This document shows, in pieces, positions 51,085-63,704 of a stretch of 64,000 bases of DNA. A model generated the notes under the pieces. That model searched no databases and was not told the DNA's origin. It worked only from the letters and a program-made list of their open reading frames with translations. The stretch covers positions 69,755-133,754 of the forward strand of contig VZRG01001569.1 in the NCBI GenBank assembly GCA_013397435.1. Direction: 5' to 3'. Origin of the DNA: Erythrocercus mccallii. Lineage: Eukaryota; Chordata; Aves; Passeriformes; Dicruridae. Each line of letters begins with the position of its first letter. Position 1 is the first letter of the stretch. A program made the translations under genes and the position numbers.

Positions 51085-51629
51085 TTGTCTAGTTGGCATC
51101 ACTTGTGGGGTTCCCCATGGATCAGTATTGGGGCCAGTCTCTGTTATCCATGACCTGGAGGAGGGGATTGAGGGCACTCTCAGTCAGTTTGCAGATGACA
51201 CCAAGCTGGGTGAGAGTGTGCATCCGCTCAAGGGCAAGAAGGCTCTGCAGAGGGATCTGGACAGGCTGATCCACGAGCTGAGGCCAGAAGTCTGAGGTTC
51301 AAGAAGGTGAAGTGCTGGGTCCTGTCCTTGGGTCACAACAACCCCAGGCAGTGCCACAGGCTGGGAAAAGAGTGGCTGGGAAGCTACCTGGTGAAAAAGA
51401 ACCTGGGGATGCTAGTCCACAGCAGTTGAACACAAGCCAGTGTGCCCAGGTGGCCAGGAAGGCCGATGGCATCCCGGCCTGTGTGGCCAGCAGGAGCAGG
51501 GCAGGGATTGTCCCCCTGTACTTGGCACTGGTGAGGCCTCGCCTTGAGTTCTGTGTTCAGTTTTGGGCCCCCACTACAAGGACATTGAGGTGCTGCAGCG
51601 TGTCCAGAGAAAGGCAAAGGAGCTGGTGA
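51080..51629 (+). pseudogene. CR1 ORF2 reverse-transcriptase fragment, frameshifted
   Basis: Two successive open frames carry the protein remnants. The first (51080-51295, 71 codons) holds [10 protein letters not shown], then [12 protein letters not shown] and the catalytic FADDTKLG (residues 37-44), followed by LQRDLDRL. After a stop at 51293-51295 the similarity continues in another frame, 51312-51629, with [20 protein letters not shown], then [11 protein letters not shown] and [10 protein letters not shown]. The family normally has one continuous ORF2, so at least one frameshift and a stop have broken it. The upstream endonuclease and finger regions are missing through 5' truncation. Confidence 0.9.
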
Positions 51630-52038
51630 AGGGTCTGGAGCACAGATTTTAGAAGGAGCAATTGAGGGAGCTGGGAGTGTTTGGCCTGGAGAAATGAAGG
51701 CTAAGGATGGGCCTTATCACTTTCTACAAGCACCTGAAATGTTAGGTGAGGGTTGGCTTCATCTCTGCGGTAACAAGTGACTGAAAGGAAATGGCGTCAG
51801 ATTGTATCAGGGAAGATTTAAATGTGATACCAGGAAAAACTTCTTCACCAGAAGAGTTGTCAAGCATTGGAACAGACTGCTCAGGAAAGTGGTTGAGTCA
51901 CCATTCCTGAAGGTAAAGACATCTAGATGTGGAGCCTGGAAACATGGTTTAGTGACGGACTTGGCAGTTCCAGGGTAATGGTTTGAGTCGATGATCTTAA
52001 GGGTTTTTATCAGCCTTAATGATTCTGTTATTCTGTGA
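51085..52038 (+). mobile_element. CR1 retrotransposon, 5'-truncated, plus strand (longest copy here)
   Basis: About 950 bp covering the later part of ORF2 and the 3' end. It enters at the reverse-transcriptase block [10 protein letters not shown], passes the catalytic FADDTKLG block (51188-51211), then the C-terminal blocks [22 protein letters not shown] (about 51508-51575) and the nucleotide words CTTCTTCACCAGAAGAGTTG and AAGCATTGGAACAGACTGC. It ends with GGTTTGAGTCGATGATCTTA and a degenerate GATTCTGTTATTCTGTGAG tail. Several frameshifts and stops separate the blocks, so it is inactive. The 5' boundary near 51085 is approximate. Insert orientation is opposite to the copies at 41626 and 45984. 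Confidence 0.95.
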
Positions 52039-55000
52039 GTACTAGACTGAATGAAATCTGAGGCCAGCAAATACGGTTAAAGTTTAGTTATTATCCAGTT
52101 AACTCAAATTGACTTGAACACGCTTGGAAAGGGTGTTCAGCCAACCTGGTTAATGAATAGTTCATGAACTGAAAATCTTCCTTCTTATGGAGAGGAGAAC
52201 TAGGTGTGATTTGTACAGCTTAAATGCCTGAGCAACATGCATTCATTTCAGTGGCTTCTACTCAACTTGTGTAAATTATTTGGATTACTTAGATTAATCA
52301 ATAAAGTTAATTTCCTGTCTTGTCTGCCCATCTTCTAAACATACCAGAACCCATAGAGGAGAGGCAGAATTCCTCAGCTCCATAGCAATACAGGGTGTCA
52401 GTTTGAATGTTGGCACCTGCAAAGAGATGCCTCTGGAAGGCAGCAGATATACAAGTGGGACATAAAGACCCAGTGTCAGGTCAGGAACCTGCATGGCTGG
52501 TGAGGGGGACAGCTTGCAGTTTACAAAGTGTTTGGGCACACATGCTCCAGAAAAGACAGATAGACTGTGATATTCAGGGAATATTTTGAGCCTTTTTTTG
52601 CATAGAGATTCTTCGCATTTTTTGGCCAAAGCAAACTTCTTGTTATAGCCTCTTCTCTCTGCATGAAAAGCTAAATCACTATGGATACCAGTAAACTTCC
52701 TTTTCCATCAAATTCTTTAGAAATATATTTTAAGTATATATACTTATATTTTAATATTATCTTGTGTACCTGCAGGTATTTTTTAACTATGTTTTTTCAC
52801 AGTATTTATTAATTATGTGAGTACCTTGCAATGTCATGTAGATTTCCTGGGGTTAGGATTAACAGTGACCATTAAGTTGGTAAACCAGCTTGTCCTACAT
52901 GGTGCTAGGGATTGATTTTCTTAACTGTTTGAAGTTATTGCCCAAATCGTTCCACACAAAGAACCGACTCATTTCCCCTTTTCCACTGTGGTTTGTAAAG
53001 ATGGGATTCAACTGATCAGATTTCACTGCCAGCATCTGAGCTAATTGTCTAGACTGTCCTTGCTGTCACAGGAGAAAAAGGGGCCTCGTCGGTCTCAGTT
53101 CCCTTAAAGGCAGACATTTAAAACAGACCAGATGAGTGACACATTCTCAGTGCACGTTTCTCTCTGGTGATTCATGTGAATCAAGATGATGTGAGTGTGG
53201 ATATTTCAATGTGAGTGAGTCTGTACCACCTGCGAGTGACATCTGTGGGGGGAGGATGATCCCCCTTTAGCAAGGATTGCAGGTATAAGGGACCTTACTG
53301 AACAAAACAGGTTTTGATGATTAATTTCCTCCTATATTTTTTATAAACACTTTGTCTCCAGAAGAAGCATGCATTTCATAATGATTCTTACATGCTGGGT
53401 TTCTTTTGGACTGGTTTGGGTTTTGAGGAGGGACCTGTTTTGTATTTCTTCTTGTTCTTCCCTTGAAATGCTTAACTGTTCAGCCAGAGTTTGTGTGTCT
53501 GTTGCACAAATGTTCATGTGCAAAGCATAGTAATCCTTTAAGTCACGGCACTGACTTCCATTGCTTTTTAAAGACCCTTTAGGAGATTCCTAGAATCAGC
53601 TTGGGACCAGGAAGAAATAGTGCTGTGAATATTCACGTTTTAACACAAGATGTCATTCAGTGGAGTAACATCTGCTGCTTCGTTAATGTGCTGTTTTTTC
53701 CGGGAAACCGAATCAGTAACAGTTAAGTTTTATCTGAATTTGTGCTGATAGTGTGATTCTTTGGATGAGAAGGGGAGAGTTTATCTGAATAGCCAGGAGC
53801 AGTGAAGAGCTCTTCAGTTTCTGAAGGTATTAACAAAAAGTTAAGCAGCCTTTACATTGCTGCTAATTAAAAGAAAACCAGCACCTACCATATCAAAGAA
53901 AAGAGTCAAAATAAGCCCTACGTCTGGGTGGCCAGTTGAGTGGATGCAAGAACAGATTTCATCCTTGCTGAATAGCTCAGACACTTGCCATGGGTTTTGC
54001 AGTCTGTGTATACAAGAGCAAAATTCTGCCTTTTGCTGTCCTGCTGGTAAGCAGGGCCAGATACTTAATGACCTACTTTTTATTATTTGGTAAAACAAAA
54101 TTTATTATTCAGTGGGATTCCCAATTAATTGATTTTCTGCTATCTGAGATATAAGAATTCAAGCTGATAACATAGATGGTGCTGATGATGGTAACACAGG
54201 CAGATAATGCTAGAAGGGAAAATTCAGGGATTTTTGGGTTTTAACTGATGCAGCGAAGTGTGTTCATTTGTTCATTAGAAGTGCATTTAAATTGGCTTAA
54301 CCATATGTTCATTTAGCTCTTCATAATACTTTAATACTGGCAGGAGTGAAGCCTCCCAAAGAACAATTCCCTTATGCTTCCAAACATGATGTTAAACAGG
54401 TCTGCTTTAATATTCTTTCACTGCATAAAGCAAATGTATAAAATAAACTCATTTATCAAATGAAAAGAATACAAACACTGAAATAAAATTACTTTTCTGA
54501 TGGCAGTAGAACGGGTGCTATATTGTAATGTATGATAAAATACCAAACGGATTCATTATGATTATTGCTCACCATTACAATAAAGGTAACCTTCTTTCGG
54601 ATCTGATCCTTCAAGCATTTGTATACCTGCCTAACTTTGCAGATGACTTCAAAGCAACTGGTCCCAAGGGCATGTTTTCAGGATTGAGAATTTAATGCCT
54701 GGACTCTTAAATAATACATCACTTAAAGTGTAAGAAAGTGGATGAGTTAATTATTTAGCTTGTTTTTTCCTGTTAAAAACAGTTGCCAGCAAGCAGAACA
54801 GATAGGTAAGAAGTCACAACCTGTAGAGATTTTTAAACACAGAGCAAAACAGAAAGCATTAAAAGCATGTTGCCATTTGCATACATTCCTAGAAGTAACA
54901 GAGAAACTCAGCTCACAAATGAGAAATTGTGAATGAATTCAGCAGACATGTCAAACAACATGATTTAAAAATAACTGATGGGTATAGCATATGTCAAAAC

Positions 55001-55560
55001 AAGCCAGGCAAGGCAGCTTCACTGCCCGTGCTCCTTCTGTGGGAGTCAGCAGAGACTTGCTATCAGCCTTGCTGAGGAGGGAGGGTTACCTTCCATTGCT
55101 GGGAGAGGGCAATTTCCCTGGAGCCTGCCTGCACCCTTTCCCTCACCCCACCATCCCTCAGCCACTGTCCCAGGGCACATCTGCAGAGCTCTGCCCAGCA
55201 GTGGCCCTTTTATCCCCTAGCTAGCAGAATTTCTATTCTCTTTTGAGTCAGTCCCCTTCCCTGTCCTATGTGTTTTGGCTCAGAAGCATTCTGCTCCTTC
55301 AAAGCTTTGCAACAACGATTTGACAGTCTGTTGGTGGTAAGCCAGGTTTATATCAAAGCACAGCAGTGAAGTAATATTGCATATAGTGGCTGTGGCACTG
55401 ATTTTTCCTTTCAGAGGTGTGGTTGATTTGCTGTCTTCTCCAAACATATGCAAGATCTTCACAGAACAGCATTACAGAAGGGGAAGAGTTTTGCTGGAGC
55501 CAAAACAGCATACCAGGCCAGAGGAAGCATACCCTGTGTCATATACAAACCAATGGCAAG
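52039..55560. other. Unique AT-rich non-coding DNA, no gene recognised
   Basis: No exon, RNA gene or clear repeat family. A self-complementary AT stretch lies near 52722-52760 (TATATTTTAAGTATATATAC). A modestly GC-richer patch at about 55010-55220 has two overlapping chance frames of about 80 codons without known similarity. Confidence 0.55.
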
Positions 55561-55561
55561 T

Positions 55562-55610
55562 AAAAAAAAAAAAAAAAAAAAAGAAAAAAAAGAAAAGGAA
55601 AGAAAGAAAC
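55562..55610 (+). repeat. A21 run followed by A/G-rich simple sequence
   Basis: Twenty-one A residues (55562-55582), then GAAAAAAAAGAAAAGGAAAG-like sequence to about 55610. It creates artificial poly-Lys frames on the plus strand and poly-Phe on the minus strand. CR1 elements lack poly-A tails, so this is not a CR1 end. No upstream gene-derived sequence was recognised. Confidence 0.9.
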
Positions 55611-57380
55611 TAAATAAATATACTAAAATATATTTATGCTGAATATATACTCTGATATCTGAAAAATGTTTGTATATCATACATGAATATTGTTGCTGGA
55701 ACATGGGAAATGTTATGTCTCTACTGTTTGTTTCTGGTTACTGTTGGAAAATTAATGGTTTTCTGGAGCAATAAATCACCACTTGGCAGCTGTTACTGGC
55801 AGGACAAAAAGTAAAGCACACATATGCTGTGTACAATATTTGTCTCCTTTTCCTTCCTATGAGTGTGAGTGAAATAAAGTACTGTTAGGTGTTTCCAACC
55901 AGCATTAAGCTGTTCTTTGTTAATCTTCCAAACAAGATGAATACATAAAGATTGACTGTAGTTGGTTTTCTTTAGTACCCAGCTCTGGTTCATTCAACAA
56001 GTTGAAGTCATATGCACATGGCCAGATTCAGACACATGAACAATTTTCTTGAAGCATCTTTCACCAAGAAGAGTCTGGATGACTGCGGGGAATAGACCCC
56101 TAAAGCTGTCAGATCCTTGCCATTGAAATGTAAAGCATCAACTTCCTTCAATCCTCCTGAATTCTCAGTCTGGTTTCATTTGTTGCCTGGTAGTCATCTC
56201 TGCTGTGTGAGGAAGGGTCACCTGTGCACCAGTGAAGTTTACTGCTTGGTAGCCAGAAGCAGTAGCTGCTTTCACTGGCATTTCATTAAGGCTCTGTCAA
56301 GTGTTACAAAGCCTACACAGTAAGTTAAGATTTGTAGCCTCTCTTACCAAAGACAGAAATAAAACAGTTATCTGGTGAACAGCTCCCAGGATTTTCTCTT
56401 GGGTCTCTGAGATGAATGGTATATAGCCCATGACTCTAGGTGCTCATCTAAGGAGCTGTGTGGGGATGTGTAGCCCTGATGCCATGAGAAGGAACTTGGA
56501 TGTCAGCTCTCATTGCCCTGACCTGCCTGTGGCATGCCTACGCAAGACTGCAGGATATGTAAGGGCTGTCTTACTTTGACCTTTGGCAGCAGGGCTGGAA
56601 GGACTCAAGAAGGCCATAGGGGCTGTCTTGCAAGACTGTGGTATGGTGGTACTTCTCAATTGAGATATCAAATCAATTTTTTTTTCATGCAGATGAAAAA
56701 ACATGGCCCTGGACTGTGTCAGTGTATTTCTTTCAATACTTCAACAGAAGTTTACATACTTAAACTAAAAGGAAGCCTGCTTGTTTATTAAGTTCTTTCA
56801 GCTTTTGTTAGCTCTCTTTTCTTCATGCCCTTCAGTCTCCTTGCATTAACCATCTAACAATCCTTTTTTCTTTTTTTTAGCTAGCTGTGCTTTTGTATTC
56901 CTTCAGACTTTGAAAAATCTCTGTGTCTAACCTCATTCTTTCATAAGAAAGTACCTCTGCCACTTACAGACTTCTGCAGCTATTCATGGTGAAGTTTTCA
57001 TAAAGTTCCCTTTCCTTGTTTCTCTGTCTCCCTGTCTCCCAGTGTCTCCCCTGTAGCTGCAGTACCTTAGATAAGGAGTTCTCAGAATGCTTGCTCTTCA
57101 AGGGAGAACGAGGCACTGCCTTGCGAGTTTTATAGAATTAGTATGCTGCCTGAGGTGAAATCAAGCCCTTTACTTTTCTGAGCAACCCTGTGCTTTCTGA
57201 CTGCCAAAAAGGTGGTAGCCTCTTCAGCTGCCCTTCCATGGATTTCTTACAAACCCATGGAGGAGTCATAAACCTTGATTTTAAGAAAAAAATACACTGA
57301 GATTTGTTCCAGTGTCATCACTTCATTTAACCTCATGCATCCGTTTAAAACTGCTAAAAGTTTAAAACCATCAGTATGTC
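55611..57380. other. Unique AT-rich non-coding DNA, no gene recognised
   Basis: Short frames only and no recognised family. A T-rich tract ending in TTTTTTTTAG at about 56863-56880 looks acceptor-like, but no plausible exon follows. Confidence 0.5.
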
Positions 57381-57383
57381 CTT

Positions 57384-57556
57384 ATTTTGTTGGGTTTAGG
57401 TTTTTTGAGTATTTTGGTGGGTTTTTGGTGAGGTTTTTTTGCTTGCTTGCTTGTGTTTGGTGTGTTTATTTGTTTGTGGTTGGTTTTTTTGTTTTGCTTT
57501 GGAAACTTTTTCTTTTTTTGTGTGGTTTGGTTTTGAGGATTTTTGGGGTTTTTTTA
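57384..57556 (+). repeat. G/T-rich low-complexity stretch
   Basis: The plus strand is almost entirely T and G: TTTTGTTGGG, GGTGGGTTTTTGG, GCTTGCTTGCTTG, TTTGTTTGTGGTTGG and similar words, ending in TTTTTGGGGTTTTTTT. There is no fixed unit, though a short (CTTG)3 run sits near 57440. Frames through it translate to Phe-, Gly-, Leu- and Val-rich or Lys-, Thr- and Gln-rich sequence purely by composition. Confidence 0.8.
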
Positions 57557-60500
57557 CTATGACTACAGGAAAAGCAACTTCATTTTTTTGAACAATTACC
57601 TTCTCCTCTTTCATTTTGATGAATTTAGGATGTCTTTCTTATCACTGGTACTCTGTGTAGGATTCATTTCTCTTCACTTGCAATGTTTAAAATTTGCATG
57701 CCCAAGACTACTTTGGACTCCTTTTATAGTCAAAAGACCAAAACAGGTGCCTCCAAAAGGTGATTCCTCTGGTCTTTCTTAAGCAAAGGCTTTGAAAGAG
57801 GAACCACTTGAAGAAAGTGTCTGATTCTTTCCATGGGCTATGAGCAGAGCAGAGTGACTAGCCATGACCACAGGTGTCTAGCTTCTAAAAGCTTTAATTT
57901 AGATGGATAACATCCATGTATTACCAAGGTATCATATAAAAATGAGACATATAAAAAGAGCTACACACCTTCTCTGTCATTTTATCCCAATACCATTGCA
58001 TTTCTTTTCTTTTTCTTTGCATATATTAGCTTTGCAAAAGTAGACTCATAGTTTCTCACAAAGGCAGCAGTTCCTTATGTCTTAAACAAACCTCGTATTT
58101 GTCCTAATAGTCTCTTACCACCTTAAATTCACATAACAATCACAATGTAGCGGGCTCTGCATGACTTTTGCACTGTAATTTTTATAATATCTTTGTGACT
58201 TCTTGAAGTAGCTATTATCCTGCTTGCTGGATATATTAATTTAATTAATTTAATTATTAATTAAAGCTGCATATAGTCACTTCAGAGCATTCTCATCATT
58301 TATCCACTTGAATATATTTGATGTTACCACGTCTCTTTTTTAAAAAAAACCTGAATGTATCAGTACAACTGTGATTCATTGCAAATAGAAAAATGAAAGC
58401 TCTTCTCCATCTTCTTTTCCTATCATGTATTTCCTATCTTGTGGGATGTTGTGCTTTATATATGGTAACGCTCACCCTAATTCACCAAGCGACATTCAGA
58501 ATCACAAGCAAGGCATTGTACGTCAATGGTGGAAAGTCATATTTTGTCTTCCTTGTTAATAGTCAAAGTAGCATAAATATAATCCTGATTTTTCAGCTCA
58601 ATGCCTGCAGTCTAAATATGTTCCCATTGTTCTCAAAATCTTCATATGGATAGTATTTCTTCATGATAACATTTATTTATCAAAGTTTATGCTGCTTTGA
58701 CTTCTTATAAAATAACAGCAAAGATAAATGAATCGATTGACCCCAAGAGCAGTTTATTTATCCCTTTAGTCACACTTCAGTGGCAAAATCAATACTCTTC
58801 TGAAATATCTGATATTACAGTGGTTCCAGTAAATACTGACATTCCTGAGCTATGTGAAGGGGGAAAAAAATTTATTATCAACTTAGATTTTTAGTACCTT
58901 TATTGATTTTTCTGGGGATGCTTGAATTTTTATTTATCTGTTGCTAAGTAAGTGACCTTTCTTTCAAAAAAACTCCCAAACCTGCAAAGCAAAATCAAAA
59001 AGCCTTAAGTTTAAATGCTGTAAGAAGCAAAAGGGGAAAAAAACCACACATCTAACACTGTCGATGACAACAGTCTTTGCAGAAGAATGTATCTGGTTTT
59101 AAATGATGCATAGCACATCACTGTGTGTTCTTTTTCATGCCATCTCTGCGTTTGAAAGAGCATAACATGTAATTTTTTTTACACTGATACTGTTGACATC
59201 CACTTTGTGTGACAGCAAAGATGTTTCTGAGGCATGCATTGCTACCAATTATTTTGATACAAGGGTGAAAGAGATGAATGACCTGAAAGAAAATAAAATA
59301 GTACACAGCAGGTTACATATTTCATTCAATAAACATCTAATTCCTGTAAGCATTAGCAGGACTTATGCACAAGTATGGAAGAAAATTTTCTCGTACCCTG
59401 GAAGCTTTTAAAATATAAAAACTGGATGAAAAAGGTAAGATTTAAGGGAGTTCCTGAGGGCAGTGTGGACTTTCCAGTCTGGGGAATCTCATTGAAACAG
59501 TGTTTGGACTGTATAGCAGGGAACAACTCATTTTCTCAGTTGTGCTAAACTGAGAGGAACCCACCGTATCAGAATTTGGAAGAGAGATTTAACTAAACCA
59601 GTTTGGGGCAGACATGTTTGGGAAAACCTAAATTTAGCAGTCACCAAGAAGTGTAGATTCATCCTAGGTGGGCACAAGGGGATAGGAGGAAGCCATCAGG
59701 GGTCTGCAGCAGCCTTGCCATATCATGCTTATGTGCTCTGAGTTGTGACATATTTGTCCCAAGATTTGTCAAAGTTGGACTATGCTACACTGCTTGGAAG
59801 ATTCCATGTGACTCTGCTGTCCCTTTGGAGCACAAGGAAGGTAAGTGGAATGAAGAGGATAAGTGGAAAAATCAAGGCATGAATCAGCTTTCCCACTGTT
59901 TTTTGTCCTGGCCAAATGCTGAATATTGCCCATACTTGCCTGGGCAGAAAAATTGAATGTAAATTTGAAATGCTTGTAAGAGGAGGTGCCTGCATCTTCA
60001 TGTTTATATAAAAGGGCAAAACTCCTTAGGGAAGTAATCTTGGAAGAAGAATGACCTTTCCAGTAGCAGAATATTTGAGAATATTTGAGACCTGAAAAAA
60101 ATTTGTAGAAACTGGCAGAAAAGCAAGACATAGTTTGAAGTTACTCTTTCCTGACAGTTCATTTTCTTGCTGGGATAAATGTACTCATTTCTGAGCTGCC
60201 TTGATGTTCTTAAAGCCACATCTAGTTTTAAATCTTGAACATTCTTCACCAAAATTCACCAAAAAATAATTGTTAGCGAGTGCTTTAACTTGGTTTGTCA
60301 CTCGTTCAGCTCTGCTCACTCTATTCAATCCTTACCTTAAACAAGTCTGTCCTGCTTTCCATTGGCATCACTCTTCCACCAGTGAGAACTAATGGGATCT
60401 GTTTATGGTTCCTTGATGGAAGTGTAGTTCTCACCAACACTCCTATTAAGAGCAAAAATGGAAAGGCTCATTGGTCCTGTACATATTTGGGATGTAGGCC

Positions 60501-63500
60501 AACAGGTGGAAACCAAGTACAAGGTCCAGCCATTGGTTGGGAGGTACCTGGTGAGTCTCAGTAAAGCAGAGGTCTTCTGTGAATAAAATTCTCTCCAAGG
60601 ACTTTTCACTGTCTCCTGGTACTGAATTGTTCAACAAGCCCATCTAATATTAACCCCCACCCCCCAACATTTTCTATGGTTGTTTTCTTTCCTTTCTAGC
60701 TACATCCCTTGATAATCATTAAATCATCCAGAGAGGACTATCTCACTGAACATTTCCTCCTCCTTTAGACCTGCCAAAAGATGAATTTTCTCCACAGAAA
60801 GAGAATTCCATAGCTTCATTCCATCTGTGTAAACCAGAAAATCATTTCCCTTCAAAAGACTGTGTAATTAAAATACATTTTCAGAATTTGCATGAAAACC
60901 AGAAAAGTTTTAAGTGAAAGTTCTGATCCAGATGAAAACTAAAATACCTGTGTGGTTTTAAACTTAGTCTTTGCATAATCTTCATGTAGATGACAGGTTA
61001 ATCATGACCTTCAGTTCTTTGCATAGCCAGGCATTTATAATATTGAAAAAAAAAACCAGCAAAACCACCAGCCTATTTCAAGCTGTAAAGCTGAAAGAGA
61101 ACTGACTTACTGAAGAAAGATCTGGGAGCAGATAACTTTCCAGAAGTTTCAAAAACATTGGGACAATGATTGTAATGTCCTGGAGCTATAAACAAGAGAG
61201 TACACAAGGTCAGCCTACAAGTATTTTTATGCTGAATCTAATACTGAGGAAAAAACTTGCCAGAGGACAAAAGAGAGAAAATAGACTGAAAAATGTTCAG
61301 AATGGCTGTTACATGATGGAGATTTTCTCTGCAAATGTTGCAATACTCTTTCCCAGAGGCCTTTCCTGCTGTGCTACTCCTCAAAAAAACTGGTAAGTTC
61401 TGTCTTATTTGCTTGTCTTATATCTCTAATGTCATAGTTATAAATCTGCTGTGAATCAAGTATATTTTGAAATTTTTTAATAAAGTACCACTAGAAATTA
61501 CTGCATGCATTGCAGATCTAGAGTAAATTTTCTGACAGGAGCATTTCTCACAGTTTCTCTTAAGTCTTGTTTCACAAAGTTCATGTCTATAGACTGAGTA
61601 TTGATAACTTAATTCCCCAAAACAAAAGAAAAATCTATTTACCAATGGATTCAAAATTGGCTGAAATTTTGAAACATGGTGATATTTATAAATGAATGGA
61701 TTTGTCCACTTTCAGTTAAAATCACGATGTCTGACCAAGCAGAACCACATCATAATTAGTAACTGTAAGACTACTTGGTTTTACTTCAAAATAGCCCTGG
61801 ACACGAAATGGTTTTGAAGCTGGCTGAGTGGAGAATGTTCCCCTTGCAGTTCAGTGTGTCAGGTGTGAAGGCTGTACAAGACCAAGTTCTTGTGTATGCA
61901 ATTTGCCATTAAATATAGGAAATAAAAGGATGCTAACAGATGTACGGGGAGGGAGACTTAGAAGTCTCTACATGCTTTTCATTTCTACCCCACTCCCTCT
62001 ATGGCAAGTGCCAGCATATGTGTTTGGAGCAGCAGCAAGGCTTCCTGCCATATGCCAGCCCATTTTAGTGGTTTTGCCTGTATGTGTTTGCATGTGTATT
62101 CATATGCATATATGCATACAGGTGCAAATGACATAAGGCCAGTGTTCAGTGCCAAATACTGAAAGCAGTCAGTGTGGAGGAAGGGGAGAATCATAACTCT
62201 GACTGCTTTGAACTCGAATTAAATGTGAAAATGAGTAGATACTTGAAATGGATTTGTCAAAATAGCCAAAGGGAGTTTTGACCTCATCACTCATATATGA
62301 ATGGCTTATGGACAACTAAATCCCTGGGCTTCTTGAAAATCCCAAATCTAAAGGATATTTTTTAGGGCTAACAACAAGACTCAGTGCCACTGACATACTT
62401 CTGAGAAATTGGCATCATGAACCTTCAATCTGATTAGTTACACGGGTACTTGTGAAATTGCTTTACACCAAAGCCTTAAAAAATTTTACAGGATATATTC
62501 CAGTGCTCAGAGAAATCATCACTGTAAGAAATACATGGTGCCAACGGGCAAAAACAAGTCAATATCCCCCTGCCTTCATATCTAGCCAATCTGCCTATCC
62601 AAGTATTTTCTGTAAATTTAGTATAAATTTAAAAGGTTTAAGGGCATGCAGTTGTATCATCGTTTTTAAGGCAGCTAAATTAATTCTTTCATGCAGTGCT
62701 TGAACTTAATGGAGATTGACTGTCCTGTTTTCCTATTGTAATGATGTGTACCAACTTGAAAATGAAGATGTTGGAGGATAAAAAATAGTGTTGTGACTGC
62801 TATTGATTAGCTGTCTTGTTTGCTTCATTGTTCAGGCTCTGTTGGCCTCTCGGGCAGAAGGACACCCAAGTATAAAATCCCTGACATTTTCCTGAAAAGA
62901 TGCATGCCTTAAAAGTGACAGTCTTACTTAAAAAACTACAGTTTTGATGTATAAATGTGGTAGTTTTACCTGAAAGGATTCTGATGGATTAGAGCAGACA
63001 GAGAGAGAGATTTCTGAAACATACCTCAGGTCAGCCTTGTATTGAGAATAGATTTAATAGCAAGTGTCTTACATGATGATGACACTCCTAGTGTCGCTGC
63101 ATTTCTGTGTATGTGGGAATGAGCAAGAAAAGCGGAGTTTATCTTCAAAGACAGAGCGATTAGGTTATTCTGACTAATGTGCTCAAGTTTCATTAAAGGC
63201 TTTGAGTGGTCATGAATTCCAGAAGACTTCACTGTGTGCGCTGAAGAAGAAAAGTGGCCCTTGAACTGGCACATAATTTTATCAAAAATGCTGCCTGTAT
63301 TTTTAAAAGTCTCTGTATAGATTGTTTTTACAGCCTTCAGGCAGTGGGCTATTTGATAGCATTTTGTTTATTCTCTTGCCTGTTTTTCATGCAAAATATT
63401 TAGTGCAAGAGTCACATAATTAAATTTGTAAAAACAATCATTCTTAATTGCATACATGTGAATTTAATGCCACATCAGTGTGTTTGTTCAGATACGACTC

Positions 63501-63680
63501 TTGCTTATACAGAGAAAAAACTCTTAATTTACTTAACTCTCTGTCAAGGTATTTAATGGAGTCAAGTACACTAAGTGATTTCATGCATCACCTTTAATGA
63601 AATGCACGAACATATGAGCATGACTGTAGGACTGGGTTGCAGCCAAAGTTAGAAATGTCTCTGCTTTTATCAGTGTTATG
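57557..63680. other. Unique AT-rich non-coding DNA, no gene recognised
   Basis: No supported coding exon or RNA gene. Contents worth naming are the palindromic AATTTAATTAATTTAATT-type run at about 58233-58265, a 10-bp tandem word (GAATATTTGA twice) at 60069-60088, and a possible second copy of the old repeat seen at 38205 (about 60775-60860). Confidence 0.5.
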
Positions 63681-63687
63681 TTACAAA

Positions 63688-63704
63688 GGGCCAGATTCTG
63701 CCAC
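63688..63704 (+). mobile_element. Possible terminus of an old palindromic DNA-transposon family
   Basis: GGGCCAGATTCTGCCAC matches from memory the terminal word of non-autonomous palindromic elements common in reptile genomes. Only this short terminus is recognisable and the interior is lost, so the assignment is tentative. Confidence 0.3.

Noticed and set aside
55377..55642. Poly-Lys frames on the plus strand
   Set aside because: They are created by the A21 and A/G-rich tract.
56863..56880. T-rich tract ending in TTTTTTTTAG resembling a splice acceptor
   Set aside because: The sequence after it has no plausible open exon and such tracts are common in this AT-rich DNA.
57275..57562. 95-codon plus-strand frame rich in Phe, Leu, Val and Gly that looks membrane-like
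   Set aside because: The hydrophobicity is a direct result of the G/T-rich low-complexity DNA it crosses.
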